Shown here in pieces: positions 45,603 to 56,890 of a DNA stretch of 64,000 nt. The notes under the pieces were generated by a model, which worked only from the letters and a program-made list of their open reading frames with translations, was not told the origin of the DNA and did not search any database. The DNA is from Rhyzopertha dominica. Its lineage: Eukaryota > Arthropoda > Insecta > Coleoptera > Bostrichidae. Both the position numbers and the translations under genes were made by a program. Position 1 is the stretch's first letter. The number at the start of each line of letters is the position of its first letter. The DNA is taken from positions 5,580,001 through 5,644,000 of the forward strand of contig QCXZ01000075.1 of the NCBI GenBank assembly GCA_025024175.1. The letters are read 5' to 3'.

Positions 45603-46197
45603 TTAAAATGCATGCTGTAGCAGCAGAATATTTTTCTGATGTGCTATTGCCTTTGTTACTAAAACATCAAAAAAAGCAGCATAAGTCAAGCAGGGGTAGC
45701 CTGAAATTCAAATTTCTTTTAACAGAATGCAGAGTATTGCAGGGCAATGCAGGGTAGAAATAGTTTTTATACAGTTATACTAGATACCCATTACTATACT
45801 TTTGATCAAGAATTATTTTGGCCAACCTGGGCGAATTGAAAAAAAAGGTTGCAAATAGCCAGTAATGATGCAAAACTTGAAAAATTTTGACTTCTGCCTT
45901 ATTTTAGAACTAATGACGGTTAATATTTGAAATAAAAGATGGTTTTATATAATACCTGTGTTCATTTTGATAATAATTTCAGGCACAACTTGTACATTTT
46001 CACAAATGTCAACTTTTTATGAGCATCAGTTAACTTAGTTACAAAGTAGTAACCAACACGCGTCAAACTAATACATTAAACTTTGACAGTTCTCTTGAAT
46101 CTTGATTGCTTTAAGTTATAGCGACTATTGTTTTTATTATAATGCATAAACTAGAGTGTGAAGATCAGTTCTGAATAGGTTTCAACTTATTACGCTT

Positions 46198-46234
46198 ATT
46201 TTGACCACCTTTTTGAGCTACCTGGACCGCTGTG
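46198..46234 (-). repeat. Transib right terminus with CACAGCG heptamer
   Basis: The reverse complement reads CACAGCGGTCCAGGTAGCTC, then AAAAAGGTGGTCAAAAT. It aligns without gaps to the left end of the element at 51691: same heptamer except one base, and a 15-base block with one mismatch (AAAAGGTGGTCAAAA against AAAAGTTGGTCAAAA). Confidence 0.65.
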
Positions 46235-46261
46235 GCAGCCTGGCAGCGACGTGACCCAACC

Positions 46262-46730
46262 GTTAAGAAATATAAATTCATAAAATGAAAACTATGGTAC
46301 CTACAACAACAATTTTTTCGTCAAAAACTTTTTTATACCTCTCTTAACATATCGTTCGCTGCATATAAGTACAAATTTTAAGAAACAAAAAAGTTTGTCG
46401 CATGTCTAAAGTTTCAGTAGCCGTGCAGTGTATAACGACATAATTTTTTTTCTGCAAAACGTATTAAACTTCTTGTATAAATTATTTTAACATTGTTAGA
46501 AGCGCTTATGGTTTTACTTTCATTTAAAAAAAAGATGGACGCAATATCTCAAATAGTCCTCCAGCTATGAGGTGATATTTGTTAGAAGACCATGATTCCG
46601 ATATTAGCGCAGTTTTTGTGTTTTCCGAAAATAAAAAAGTTCTGCATCGGCCAAAAATGTCGTCAATCACCATTTCTGGCAGAAAATTATATAATGAACA
46701 CAACCACGTAGGTTTCATTTGGTTCTACGC
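46262..46730 (-). repeat. Long inverted repeat, right arm
   Basis: Inverted partner of 43216-43682. Homology ends sharply at 46730 on the outer side (CTACGC then GACTTTTTTT against GCGTAG preceded by CTTG). Confidence 0.9.
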
Positions 46731-46940
46731 GACTTTTTTTTTCCTGAAGAAATGAGCCCCTTTTATGCCTCGCTTTACTCCTCTAGATGTATATCTGACT
46801 TTTAGGTAGCTACCTTGACTAATAGGTAACCATTAGATAGTAGATATTATGATGAAACATAGTGAAAGAGCAGCTATGATCGTTGATGTTAGCTGAACTT
46901 CGCCTCTTTGTAAGTAGCTCATTTTTTTAAGAGCGAAGAC

Positions 46941-46986
<46 letters not shown>

Positions 46987-48048
46987 GAGAAGTTCCGGAA
47001 AGTCGAAACCGACATCTGCATTCCACAGACTGATTAGTAGCTTGGGAGAATTGTACCTACACTTTGAAGTTTGAAGTAAGTAAACCAAGAGCAACTTCAG
47101 AGAAACTATGGAAGTTCTGAGATCTGATTTACGGCTCGGGCATAATAAGTATTGTGGCCGATTATATTCGTTTTGCAACACCCCCCGAGGCTGGGATGCA
47201 GCTGGAAGTTTTCTTAGAAATTTCAAGATGGGAAGTTGTCGGCAATTTATCTGTTCTAAAAGGTATCGCTTGAAGCTGGCGCGGGGATATGCTACGCCAA
47301 TTATTAATTCTAAGAAAAGTATAATACTTTAGCTGTTGCTTAAATAAATCCACAGTTAAAATACGAAATGACATTCGCTTTATTATGATATAATATTTGC
47401 TAGAATCTTTTTAACTTGTTGCCCCCTTAGGTTTGATTGTCCAGTTTCAGTAAATTTGTCTAAATTATTTTCCTCGTTTGGATAAAATATCGATTTTTGT
47501 ACGCGGCAGACTGCGTGTTTTCTTGCTTTGTACGTAATAAAGACAGAATTCCAGTTTTGAATCAGCCAGGAATATAAAGTTTTTCATGTAACAATTGCAG
47601 TTCTGTTTATATTCGAGGAACTTATAATTTCGTCGTTTGCCAAACACACTGCTACCTTAAACAATATTAACTCATTACCTACAACTTTGTAACCCAAATC
47701 AAATTATTTAGAAATATTGGAATACACATTTAACAATTTTGAATGGTTTTCGTAATTTTAGTTGCCCCGCATTAAACTGTATATTAAATCATTAAAATTT
47801 TGTGTTGCAAATTACGTTAAGAAATTTATTTGAATAAATGTGAATATTACTAACGATGGCTATATTTAGCCGAAAGCGCTATATCGATTGATTATTTAAT
47901 AAAGTGGATAAACTTGGAGCTATTTAATGTACTAGAGAAGCAATGAGTTATGTCATTTTGAAGTTTTGAACTTCTATCCCTCCTGTTGTCGTTGACATAG
48001 CAACAAGGAGAAAAATGTTTAAACAAAGTTACAGCACCGCATCAGCCG
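46731..48048. other. No gene recognised; (TTA)n microsatellite at 46938-46986
   Basis: About 16 TTA units lie at 46938-46986. The segment to the right (47000-47340) has a 74-codon plus frame at 47108 and overlapping minus frames without recognisable domains. The tract may be the tail of a lost minus-strand retroelement. Confidence 0.4.
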
Positions 48049-48314
48049 GCCATTTTAGGGCAAAATGGTGGCGAGAGAAGGGAAAGAGAATCAACCAATC
48101 AAACTTAATCTTAAAGATTAAAAAACTTCCAGATATCAGTACTCGATGTACAAAGCACGTTGCCAGTTACCTAGGGAAAAGTTAAACAACACTGCATCAG
48201 GGCTTGATATCTGAAGTTCTGTAATTTTTAAGGCTAGGTTTGATAGATTGGTTTCCTCTCCCATCTCCTTTACAAACATTTACATTTCCTACCACTGTTT
48301 TGCCCTAAAATGGC
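48049..48314. mobile_element. Foldback MITE
   Basis: The 266 bp element has ends GCCATTTTAGGGCAAAA and TTTTGCCCTAAAATGGC. The inverted arms (about 48049-48142 and 48208-48314) match over GAATCAACCAATC/GAAACCAATCTATC and ACTTCCAGATATCA/ACTTCAGATATCA words. The middle is about 65 bp. No target duplication could be fixed, so the superfamily is open. Confidence 0.75.
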
Positions 48315-51300
48315 GGAACATTGCGGAACTGTAATGTAATTGGCAGTGATGCTAAAATTATTCCACAATGAGTAATTAATTACAATTACTTTGGGTAAAC
48401 TATAATTGATCTACCGGCAAACGAAACTCTTCCGTGCATTAAAATTCGAAAACAGAAAACCACCGCTTGATCTTGAAATCTTGGATAATAGATGTATTAG
48501 GGATTAGAACTATTGCCCAGCTCAAATGTACAACCAATATAATCATCTCACATTTGTGTGTTTAAAAAAACTCAAAGAGCAAAAAGAAGAAGCAAACAGG
48601 TTAGCATGACAAAAAGTTTGTTTCTGATAAAGTAGAATATTATAATAACAGATTACGAGTAAATATGAGTTCACATAGATTGTGTCTCACAGGTTTAAAA
48701 TTAATTAAAGGTAGTTAACATATGTACTACATAGCTTCTTTTATTTTTGCTAAAGTTAGTAATATGTTTTAGAATAAATCATGGGCACTGTATAAAGCGT
48801 CAAAATGTATTTGCCAATCTCACCAAAATAATATCAAAATAATTCACAAATACAGCATCAAAATCATATAACAATCTAGTACAACTGTAACCACAGGTAT
48901 TTCGTGTAAGTTTTAGCAACCTCTATTTCTTTACATAGCTTTAGGTACAAGATAAGATAAGTAGTCTTTTTAGAAAGTTTCTGCCGTATCATTCCATTAT
49001 TGTTGTTATTTATTTTTGTACTTATCTAAAGTACGATTTGTTGATATTTCATTACTTATAATATTATCTTCATTATAAGAATATTCATATAAGTAATATC
49101 ATTCATTATAAAACTCATGTTTAAAATTTATTGTTAAGTGAAATGTGGTTTACATATTTTTCATAACTTTACGGGATGACTTAGAAGACGAAAATTAGAT
49201 ATTAGCTATAAGTAAATCCTTCCAATCTCCGAAACCTCCAAAATTTTATGAGGTGTTGTAAAGTGCTAAATTATATAACCCCCGTATCGAGGTATCGTCT
49301 GTCCGCATAAAATATATCGATGTTTATTTGAGATCGTTATATCTCAAATAAACATATATACAATTTAGCCATTATCTTGTCTGCCCCCCTTTAACTTGTG
49401 AGCTGGCGACGCTCTTGCTTTTCCCTATGGTGTAAGCGAGACATGAAGAGGTAGCAAGTATTGCTGAATTTCAACTTCGTCTAGCAACCATCGCTGTCAT
49501 ATCCGGCAGTACCAGAAACAATATGAAATCTCTGTGGCCATTTTTGATGAAAAAATTTACCGCAAGGTTGTAGCACGACTAATTTCCAGGTTCCAGCCGT
49601 TGTGAAGTTTAACTGATCACCCTTTATATGTATGTCTAGTAATAGTATAGTATGCGCCTTATCATAGACTGCATTATACAGTATGCAAACAAAGACTACC
49701 ATTTTAATTATAAATTTCATTGAATTCTAAATTAAAGTTTTTCGTGACCTTCGTTTTTAAATATTCACAACGCTGGCACAATATCGAAGGGGGCATTTTA
49801 CTATGGTTCACTGGGAGGTTTTACCGCAAATCGAACGTATTTATACTAATATTCCTGGGCTACTGTACCTTTACGTACTTAGATGGAGATGGTGAAATGC
49901 AAGCAGCCAAATTTACCATTTCTTGAAGTGGGTATGTTGGATTTCGTTTATCAGAGAGTCAAATTAATGAATGGCTTTAGACAAAGCTTCCACAAACGTT
50001 TAATATTGCGCTGCATGTTAAATAACGGACATTACAAACACCACCATCCAGAATTACTTGCACTTAGCTGCACAACTTCCAGAACAATACCAAACTAGCA
50101 AATGATATATTATTTGCTGTTCCTGCATTTATTTTAAGCATGTTTGTTCATTCTAGCTCGTTAAGATACGCAGACTATACATTTAAACTTATTAACTCGA
50201 GGAAAGCAATTAAGTAGAAATACGAGACATGAAAAAATAATCTACTGCCACAATTTACCAGCGGTGTAACAGCTATGCTTGAAAGCATGAAAGTGAGATG
50301 ACGCTATCAAAGCTATTTTAAGAGGATTCAAATCTTTAACGATTTTAAGTCGACTATTTCAGGCGATCGAATCCTAATAATAGGATCATTGTAAATAATT
50401 TGAGGTTAAATTAGCGCTTGTTCATCAATTAAGTGATTTAAAAAAGTCGCATTATTGGGATGGAAGAGGCGGCCTTTAGTTTAAGGGTTATAGTCCGAAG
50501 ACTTAAAATTCTATTCTAATCGGGGTGATGTATATACATGACAATCTGTACCTAAATAACATAACACAATTAAGAATAGTGCCTCATATGACACGATAAA
50601 TTCGTCTATAGTTCTCACATGAATTAAGAAACTTAGGGATAAGTTTTGAAGTTGCCTTCTCGTTCTAATTTGTATGTCATTGATCAAATAATGTAATACA
50701 AAGCACAGCGCTATTTTTATTTGTGCAAAAAGTTACGAAGTCACTTTTTTCAAATTTAAATACTAAAAATAAATATACGTGCCTATACATATTTTGAAAG
50801 TTTGCTTTATGTCATGCTATGGGTAAGTTATTTATTACTATATTTGTGATGATTGAGGGACATAACTAACGAAATGAGTAATGCATTCAGTGGTTATAGA
50901 AAGTTTGCGAAAATTTTCTCTGGAAATTAGGAAAAGAATATATTTTTAAATGGATATTTAGACTAGCCCTAGAAAATTTTGGGCTAAATCTACATATAAA
51001 TAATGGTGCATTTCTTATCTAGAAAATTGCAATTAAAATGAAAGACAATTCAAAGCTATTAATAAATTAATAAACTATTATTCAAATATTTGTAGATGTG
51101 TCATATTCCTTAAGAATTTTAATATGTTGCCGTCCTTTTCCAATTATTTTTGTAGCTGCTTCTAGTTGGTGATCTAGCTGGAGATTCGCTTTTCTCCGCT
51201 TTAGCTATTTCCGTACTCCAACTGCATTATTTTTCAGTTCTTGCATCAAGAAATATAAATTCGGTGTAGTACCTACGGCCGACAATTGTCGCATAAACTA

Positions 51301-51690
51301 CGTAACGGAGAACAAGTATAATGCCACACAACATACTTTTCACCCTTGCTTTAAAAATAGGAAATATTCTTAACTATTTCTGTAAAGTAAGGGGTGAAGT
51401 GGTGAGGCTTATACAAATATACAATAGGATAGTGTAGAAAATGACCAGTATCTTATTATACCTATATTATGCGGAATGCGCATACATATATTTATTGCTC
51501 TCTTACCAATCCTACCGATTTTTACTCCGAAAATTACTACAGCCCTTAATTAAAAGCTTTTTCTTAAGAATTTACAGATAGCATTATGAGGCGCTTGCTG
51601 TTTCTGTTGCTGTATAAGTATTGCTATAAATATCATTAGGTGGCTGGAAAATTCTGTTCGCTCAGAGCACCCTGCCCTGTAGGACCATCG
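48315..51690. other. AT-rich DNA, no gene seen; hairpin at 49,321
   Basis: Frames at 49481-49720 (minus) and 49720-50098 (plus) have no domains I recognise. The only structure is the perfect hairpin at 49321-49354. Confidence 0.45.
49321..49354. repeat. Perfect 14 bp hairpin
   Basis: TGTTTATTTGAGAT, the six-base loop CGTTAT, then ATCTCAAATAAACA. It is not followed by a T-run and no gene adjoins, so it is not a terminator. It may be a remnant of element ends. Confidence 0.85.
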
Positions 51691-51739
51691 CACAGTGGTC
51701 GAAATTCACGTAAAAGTTGGTCAAAAGTAGAAGTATTTT
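51691..51739 (+). repeat. Left terminal inverted repeat, heptamer-spacer-block
   Basis: Heptamer CACAGTG, 14 bp spacer, then AAAAGTTGGTCAAAA. Matches the right end with 13 bp spacing. This parallels, but is not the same as, the 12/23 spacing of vertebrate recombination signals. Confidence 0.88.
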
Positions 51740-51766
51740 TGTGCAAACTTGAAATGTAGCATGACG

Positions 51767-51985
51767 AAAATTAGTATACAAGTTCTTTTTGGATTGCTGA
51801 TCACGACCTCAAAATTGAAATTGAAAAATTCGAAATGGCTTATCCAACAATGCGGACAAGGTGTCTAAAAACTGACGGGATTTAAACGAAAATTAGTATT
51901 GAAGTTCTTTTCGGGTTACTGATTTCAGCCTTACAGTTTAAAAATTCAAAATGACAGATCTAAGATGCCAGAAAAGTTTTATGAT
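51767..51985 (+). repeat. Direct repeat inside the Transib-type element
   Basis: CGAAAATTAGTATACAAGTT plus CTTTTTGGATTGCTGATCACG at 51767 and CGAAAATTAGTATTGAAGTT plus CTTTTCGGGTTACTGATTTCAG at 51888, about 121 bp apart. Each is followed by an AAATTCRAAATG word. Confidence 0.75.
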
Positions 51986-53027
51986 AACTCGACCAAAACG
52001 CAAATCATTATGAAAGGGTATATCTCTTGAAATGTAGTAAAATTTTAACAGATTTTTATTCAAAAGACAACAGTAAGTAGGTACAATATACAACATGTTG
52101 TCAAAAATTCAAGGTATGGTTTCTGAGGTATTTTTATGAGAAAAAAATTGATATAAGCATTTGTCTAAAATGCATTCTAAAAGGGAGATAAGCCCTTTCA
52201 AAAGGCGCACCCTAATGACGTTTTTTCTTAATTATTTTTGAAGCCTTTCGCGCTAAAACAAAATTTGGCATACCGCAAAAGCTCCTAACGTTGAATCAGA
52301 ATCTGAGCTCAGAGCCCAAATTTTGTATTAGAAATGTAAAAACAATTTTTTCAGGTTTAATATAAGCTTATTGCATAATTTTGCCGCCCAGTGTCTGTCA
52401 ATTATTTTAATAAGTATAGTTATTTTTCAAAAATCATTTTGCTCCCGCCATTTTGTATTCTGATAAATATACTTCAGATTTGTTGTCCATGATCCGAAGA
52501 ACCTGGCGATACAAATGTTTGTATATTTTTTTGAATAAAACCAACGCGTTTTAGTACTAAAAAACCCAACTGAAAGTCACAGTTCTTGAAGATTTTTATT
52601 TAGCTAGGTTTTCTAAACTTTTAAACATTAATGGCATAGCGGTGCTTCGTGGTGTCATTAATTAAATTTGTATGCAAACATTTATAAACGTTACCACTCT
52701 TATATTTAGTACATGGTTGTTCATTGTGATAGCAAGCAATAAATAATAAATATGTACTAAAATTGTTATACGTAATAATATTCCATGTACCTTCCGATTT
52801 ATCCTCCATTTTGCAGAATTTAAATTGCACAATAATAACAAAAGTTACAGACAGAAAGCGCGAACAATTTTTTGTGACAATTTGACGTTTTGTGTGTGTA
52901 GCTTGGATACAGGTCACATCAGAGAGCTATATAGCCTCTGATATTGACATAGCACACTGTTTTTCCTGTTCTAAATACAGAAAAGCAACCTCTACCGGAT
53001 TTCATACAGTTTTGTGTCAAAATAAAA

Positions 53028-53076
53028 ACAGTATTTTTGACTTTTGGCCAGCTTTTAATGATTTCTGATCACTGTG
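53028..53076 (-). repeat. Right terminal inverted repeat, heptamer-spacer-block
   Basis: On the minus strand CACAGTG, 13 bp spacer, then AAAAGCTGGCCAAAA. Two transitions distinguish its block from the left one. Confidence 0.88.
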
Positions 53077-53081
53077 CATCG

Positions 53082-53820
53082 CCCGGTTCGCTCAAAGTAC
53101 TTAACCAAATACTGCACCATAATTTAGTGACAGAACCATTCAATCTATCCAAGAAGAAGTTGCAAAAATCAAGACAAATAGATGGTCTAGGTGTGTATGA
53201 ATGATATTTAGCGTTTTATATCTAGAATTTACAGGTAGGCAAGTAACTTACCTGTCTCCTGGCCCTTCCCATGCTCATTGCCCTCAATCCTGCTATACTT
53301 AGCTTCAGTTCTTTTATCGTATGACACATCCTATCACAAAAATACAGGACTGGTGGTATCAAAAATTTTATAGCAACCCATAAAATCCTCTTCTATTGTA
53401 CTTTCTCAGGACTTGCTTCTTTAAACTTATACTTGGTGTATATGGTATAATTATTATAGAAAAGTATTTATATTTTTACTCCGTCGATATTACGATTTTT
53501 TTCTTATTTGACATTATTGATTGGTCTTCGCAAGAATTTTGAGCAAGTTGGAGAGGGAATGCGTCTGTCTACATCAAGACGTGTGGTTTGTCAACAAACT
53601 GTTAATTGAAGAGTTCTGCCCAAGTATATATTACCCTGTTCAATTCGATTGTCATTCCTTTCTTATATGTGTCAATGTTGTTACACTGAAATGTTTTATT
53701 ATTCTGTAGGTCAGTGATTATTGGAATACTTCCGCGACCCCAATATTTGACGCAAACAAATGCTAATCTCCATAATGACAAATTCCGCAGCTGACCATTA
53801 CATCGAACATGTTTACCACG
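53082..53820. other. AT-rich DNA, no gene seen
   Basis: GTTCGCTCAAAGTAC just right of the Transib-type element (53085-53099) resembles GTTCGCTCAGAGCAC left of it (51656-51670), a possible older direct repeat around the target. Confidence 0.35.
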
Positions 53821-54237
53821 TACATTTTACACAAAGTTGAAGCCGATTTGGGGGCGAAATCAAACGCCCGGAATTTACGGGGCGTATTCCGGTCGACGGC
53901 CACGAATCGAGAGAATGTGTGTGAAGGATGGCCGGCGCGTGTTTGAATAACGGTTAGTTACGAAGTCCCGGCCTGGAAAAAAAGGTCCGGCAGCAGTAGA
54001 AGGGTTGGTAAACAGCGAATTGTTTGCTTTTGGGAGGACATGTATCCGGGAATGTATGCCCGAAAAGCCTCTGCAAAAACTTCGGGAGAAATTTACTTAA
54101 AGTGTGTCCAACTTTAAAGCTACCATTAATATTAGTGGTAGATTGATAGAAGGTTCTTGACGGTGGAAACCGAAACTGATTTATACGAAGGCGTAGAAGG
54201 GACAATTATTAACTTTTTATTTGCTAGTGGCGTTACA
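53820..54237. other. Balanced-composition segment, no gene recognised
   Basis: Much richer in G+C and CG dinucleotides than its neighbours (GGGGCGTATTCCGGTCGACG, GGATGGCCGGCGCGTG). No frame with a domain. It is a candidate for conserved host non-coding DNA or an unrecognised element. Confidence 0.3.
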
Positions 54238-54560
54238 TAGTTAATTCCATGTTAGTTAACAACGAATCAATCCCCTTAACTAACACGGAATTGCATTTCC
54301 TGTACATCTTGTAGTGTATAGAGTTGATCGTCGGTCCTTGTAATTGTTTCTTTTGTACAGTTTTTGTTACTTCCGTACTTGCTGTGTTTTACTGTCTAAA
54401 CCGTGAAACGAGATAGACGTGTTTTGTTCGGTGTCGGCCTATAAGCGGCCCGACGTAAAATGGACGCATAAGCGTCCGAATCCTTTATTACCTGCTACCA
54501 ACTGGCGCAAAAGTGGTCCGAGATGCCCCCTACAAAAATTCCGAGAAAAGGAAGTGGAAA
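54238..54560 (+). mobile_element. Gypsy-type LTR end and primer-binding site
   Basis: The segment begins AGTTAATTCCATGTTAGTTA, like LTRs of the insect gypsy group that start AGTTA. It ends CTACCAACT followed by TGGCGCAAAAGTGG, close to the lysine-tRNA-type primer-binding site of gypsy elements. Leader sequence with AAAATTCCGAGAAAAGGAAG follows. No gag or pol frame continues downstream, so only the 5' end is left. LTR boundaries are approximate. Confidence 0.6.
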
Positions 54561-55900
54561 TCATAATGTCTCAAGGTACAATTAAAAAATGGTAACTTAA
54601 GAAGCACCGTTTTCAATAAGCCTCTGGATTTTTTAACAAAAATCTAAAGTTTTGTAATCTCCAATGCTTTCTAGAGAAAACTTATTTCTCTGAAAGTTGT
54701 TGTAAAACTTTCTTGCCCAAAAAAATTATATTTTGAGTGAAAACATAATACCCGCGCGCTAAAAACTGGTATAAGTGCTCTACCCAGATTAATAATTCGA
54801 CCGGTCGCGATACGTTGTTGACAAAAAGTCTACCTTTTGGGGGTTTAATAAACCAATAGCACTTTCGTAAATCTCTTTTGCCATCTTTTCCGTATAGCAA
54901 ATGCATTTTTACAAATCCTTTGACTTTAAGCAGATTTGTGTCCTGACGTTTTGCTCGACGTTTGGAAGGGGTGATATGCAGCAAACATGAACTGTCAGTG
55001 TCAGTTGTATATATTTCACAACTATACTTTTCCCACAATATTTACTAATAACCCAATAAAAACATTAGCAGTTACGAGCCACAGAACGATCGCACTCAGT
55101 TTGTTTTGATAATCTTTTATAGAAGGCAAAGGATTAAAATCTAGGCTTGAAACAATTTATTTTATTCTGAATTGCAATGCCGAGAGCTCATTAATACCGA
55201 CACAATGAGGCTCTTCACTTTATATATCAACTGCAGTCTTTACTATTGTACGGAAAGCGAGGCTAAGCCATCTATATATGTAGCATTAAACGATAGTGCG
55301 AGCATCGCTAGTTTATAGGTATTCATAACTTGCTGTTTTAACTTTATAAAATAATTTTTTAATTAGTACCAGTTAGTTTCTTTTCTAATTAGCAGGTATT
55401 TAGTAGGCATTAAGTTGTAAATATGTTGATGTTGTGATGATTTTTTTATAATTACATCTCTGATAATAATATATGTAGTACCCGTAAATATGTAGTTTAT
55501 ATTTTTGTCGACAATAAAAGAATTTTTTATAAATGGATTTTAACGAATTTGATATTTATATTAAACCTCAATACGCGTTGACAACCGTAACATGCAGACT
55601 AATTTATTATATCCAAATTAAAAGAGTACGCAAATATATTTTATTACATTTACCTAAACTGATATGCAAAATTGTGGATAAGCATACGCTAATAATAAGG
55701 CGTTCTGTTGAATGAATCATTAAATACGTAATAGCTGCCTAATACCTGTTTTATATGTATATATATGCAATATTAATCAAATCAATAATGTTTTTTTCAG
55801 GAAGCATTAAAATATAAGCATATATAAATAATAAAATGAATAAAGTTAATTTGCGCTCGCAATTTCGCGCTCCTTATAAATTAGTTATATGTATATATAC
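54561..55900. other. AT-rich DNA, no gene recognised
   Basis: A 118-codon minus frame at 54682-55038 (includes KCYWFIKPPKGRLFVNNVSR) has no domain I can assign. It lies where gypsy gag would be expected but on the wrong strand. Confidence 0.35.
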
Positions 55901-56110
55901 ATACAATTTTTTGAGTTTATTAGGATTACTCAAAACCAAGCTTTCGACTGATTTATTTTCTAGTCTTCGTCGAGGAACTAACAAACATGTAAATATAAAA
56001 CTAGTAACAATACTTACATAGCTTAAAAATATTACACAAGAACTAGAATTAATTTTTGAGTTTGAAATGAAATTGAAAGTTGACAAAGTAAAAATTTTAC
56101 AAAAAAAGAA
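55900..56110 (-). repeat. PLE-like tail, related to 22,010-22,130
   Basis: It shares AAGCTTTCGACTGATTTATT with the other copy (AGCTTTCGACTGATTTCTTT), plus TCTTCGTCGAGGA and a later GAATTAATTTTTGAGTTTGA word. Confidence 0.45.
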
Positions 56111-56794
56111 ATTTTCCATTCATTTAAAGTCTAACTAAAATATTGTTTGTTGGAGTCAAATAAATATATCTTTAATATTAATGGTTTGGAATTGAATTTG
56201 TTGAAAATGGTAAAACTATAGCAACTTGGAGGGCATTATCAAAAAACATTGAAGGTAAGTTATTTCACATATTTTAAAATAAAGATTATGAATATGTAAA
56301 TTGTTTCCTTAATATCGCAAAAAATCAGATTCCTTGCATAAAAATAAGAAAAGAAATCTTAATAAACATGTTTCGAAAAATGCTTACTTCCCGCGGTGGG
56401 ATCTAAATAAATATCGTATTGTTTACAATATTTGAGAGGAGGTCGTGGTATATGGTTTCCATATGCATCTAACACGGCACTCACCGTGAATGACCCCGTA
56501 TACATAAGCGATGTCTATCTGTGTGTCCAAGCTTGTTTGAAATTGCAAAAACATCAATAGGCCGGTCGAGATGCAGTTAAAGTATAATTGATTTCTTTAT
56601 GCAAATTACTACTTATACCGTTTTTTGTTCAACTATTTATTGCGACTACAAATAACATTTAATAATAAAGTGCATGTCTCTAACGCACTAAATAGTGGTT
56701 GCATCTATATTAGACGAAACAAGTTTTAAAAAAACTATGAACAGTCAATCACCACTTGGCTATTTGAAAAGCAATAAAATTTTCAAGTAGAGGG

Positions 56795-56890
56795 CATCTT
56801 GGGCCGCTTATGCGCCAGTTGACAGCAGGTAATAAAGGGACTGGCCGCTTATGCGCCGGCTGCTTATGCGCCGGCCGCTTATAGGCCGTA
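56795..56890 (-). repeat. Inverted gypsy LTR-end/primer-binding-site copy
   Basis: The plus strand reads GGGCATCTTGGGCCGCTTAT, then GCGCCAGTTGACAGCAGGTA and ATAAAGGG. This is the reverse complement counterpart of 54490-54535 (CCTTTATTACCTGCTACCAA, CTGGCGCAAAAGTGG). It contains three GGCCGCTTATGCGCC-like units in tandem (about 56803-56880). Confidence 0.65.

Larger units (their letters stand above)
43216..46730. mobile_element. Composite: long inverted repeats enclosing a Transib-like transposon relic
   Basis: Inverted repeats of about 470 bp (43216-43682 and 46262-46730) surround 2.6 kb holding a minus-strand Transib-like transposase pseudogene. The Transib right end is placed at 46234, where the reverse complement begins CACAGCGGTC and carries AAAAGGTGGTCAAAA after a spacer. 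Its left end is not clearly defined and may be eroded near 43710. Either the Transib inserted at the axis of an older palindrome, or the long arms are part of the element. Confidence 0.75.
51691..53076. mobile_element. Non-autonomous Transib-type element with CACAGTG ends
   Basis: The 1386 bp element is flanked by a perfect 5 bp duplication CATCG (51686-51690 and 53077-53081). Both ends begin with CACAGTG read inward. The left end continues GTCGAAATTCACGT then AAAAGTTGGTCAAAAG. The right end (reverse complement) continues ATCAGAAATCATT then AAAAGCTGGCCAAAAG. Transib transposons make 5 bp duplications and have termini resembling V(D)J recombination signals. No transposase is encoded. The longest frame (52621-52917, minus) has no known domain. 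Inside are two direct copies of a unit starting CGAAAATTAGTAT (51767 and 51888). Confidence 0.88.

Noticed and set aside
46927..47226. Minus-strand frame ending in poly-isoleucine
   Set aside because: The isoleucine run is the translated TTA microsatellite. The rest has no recognised domain.
50468..50540. tRNA-like sequence with TTTAGTTTAAGGGTTA
   Set aside because: It vaguely resembles an A box, but no B box or cloverleaf with a matching acceptor stem could be drawn.
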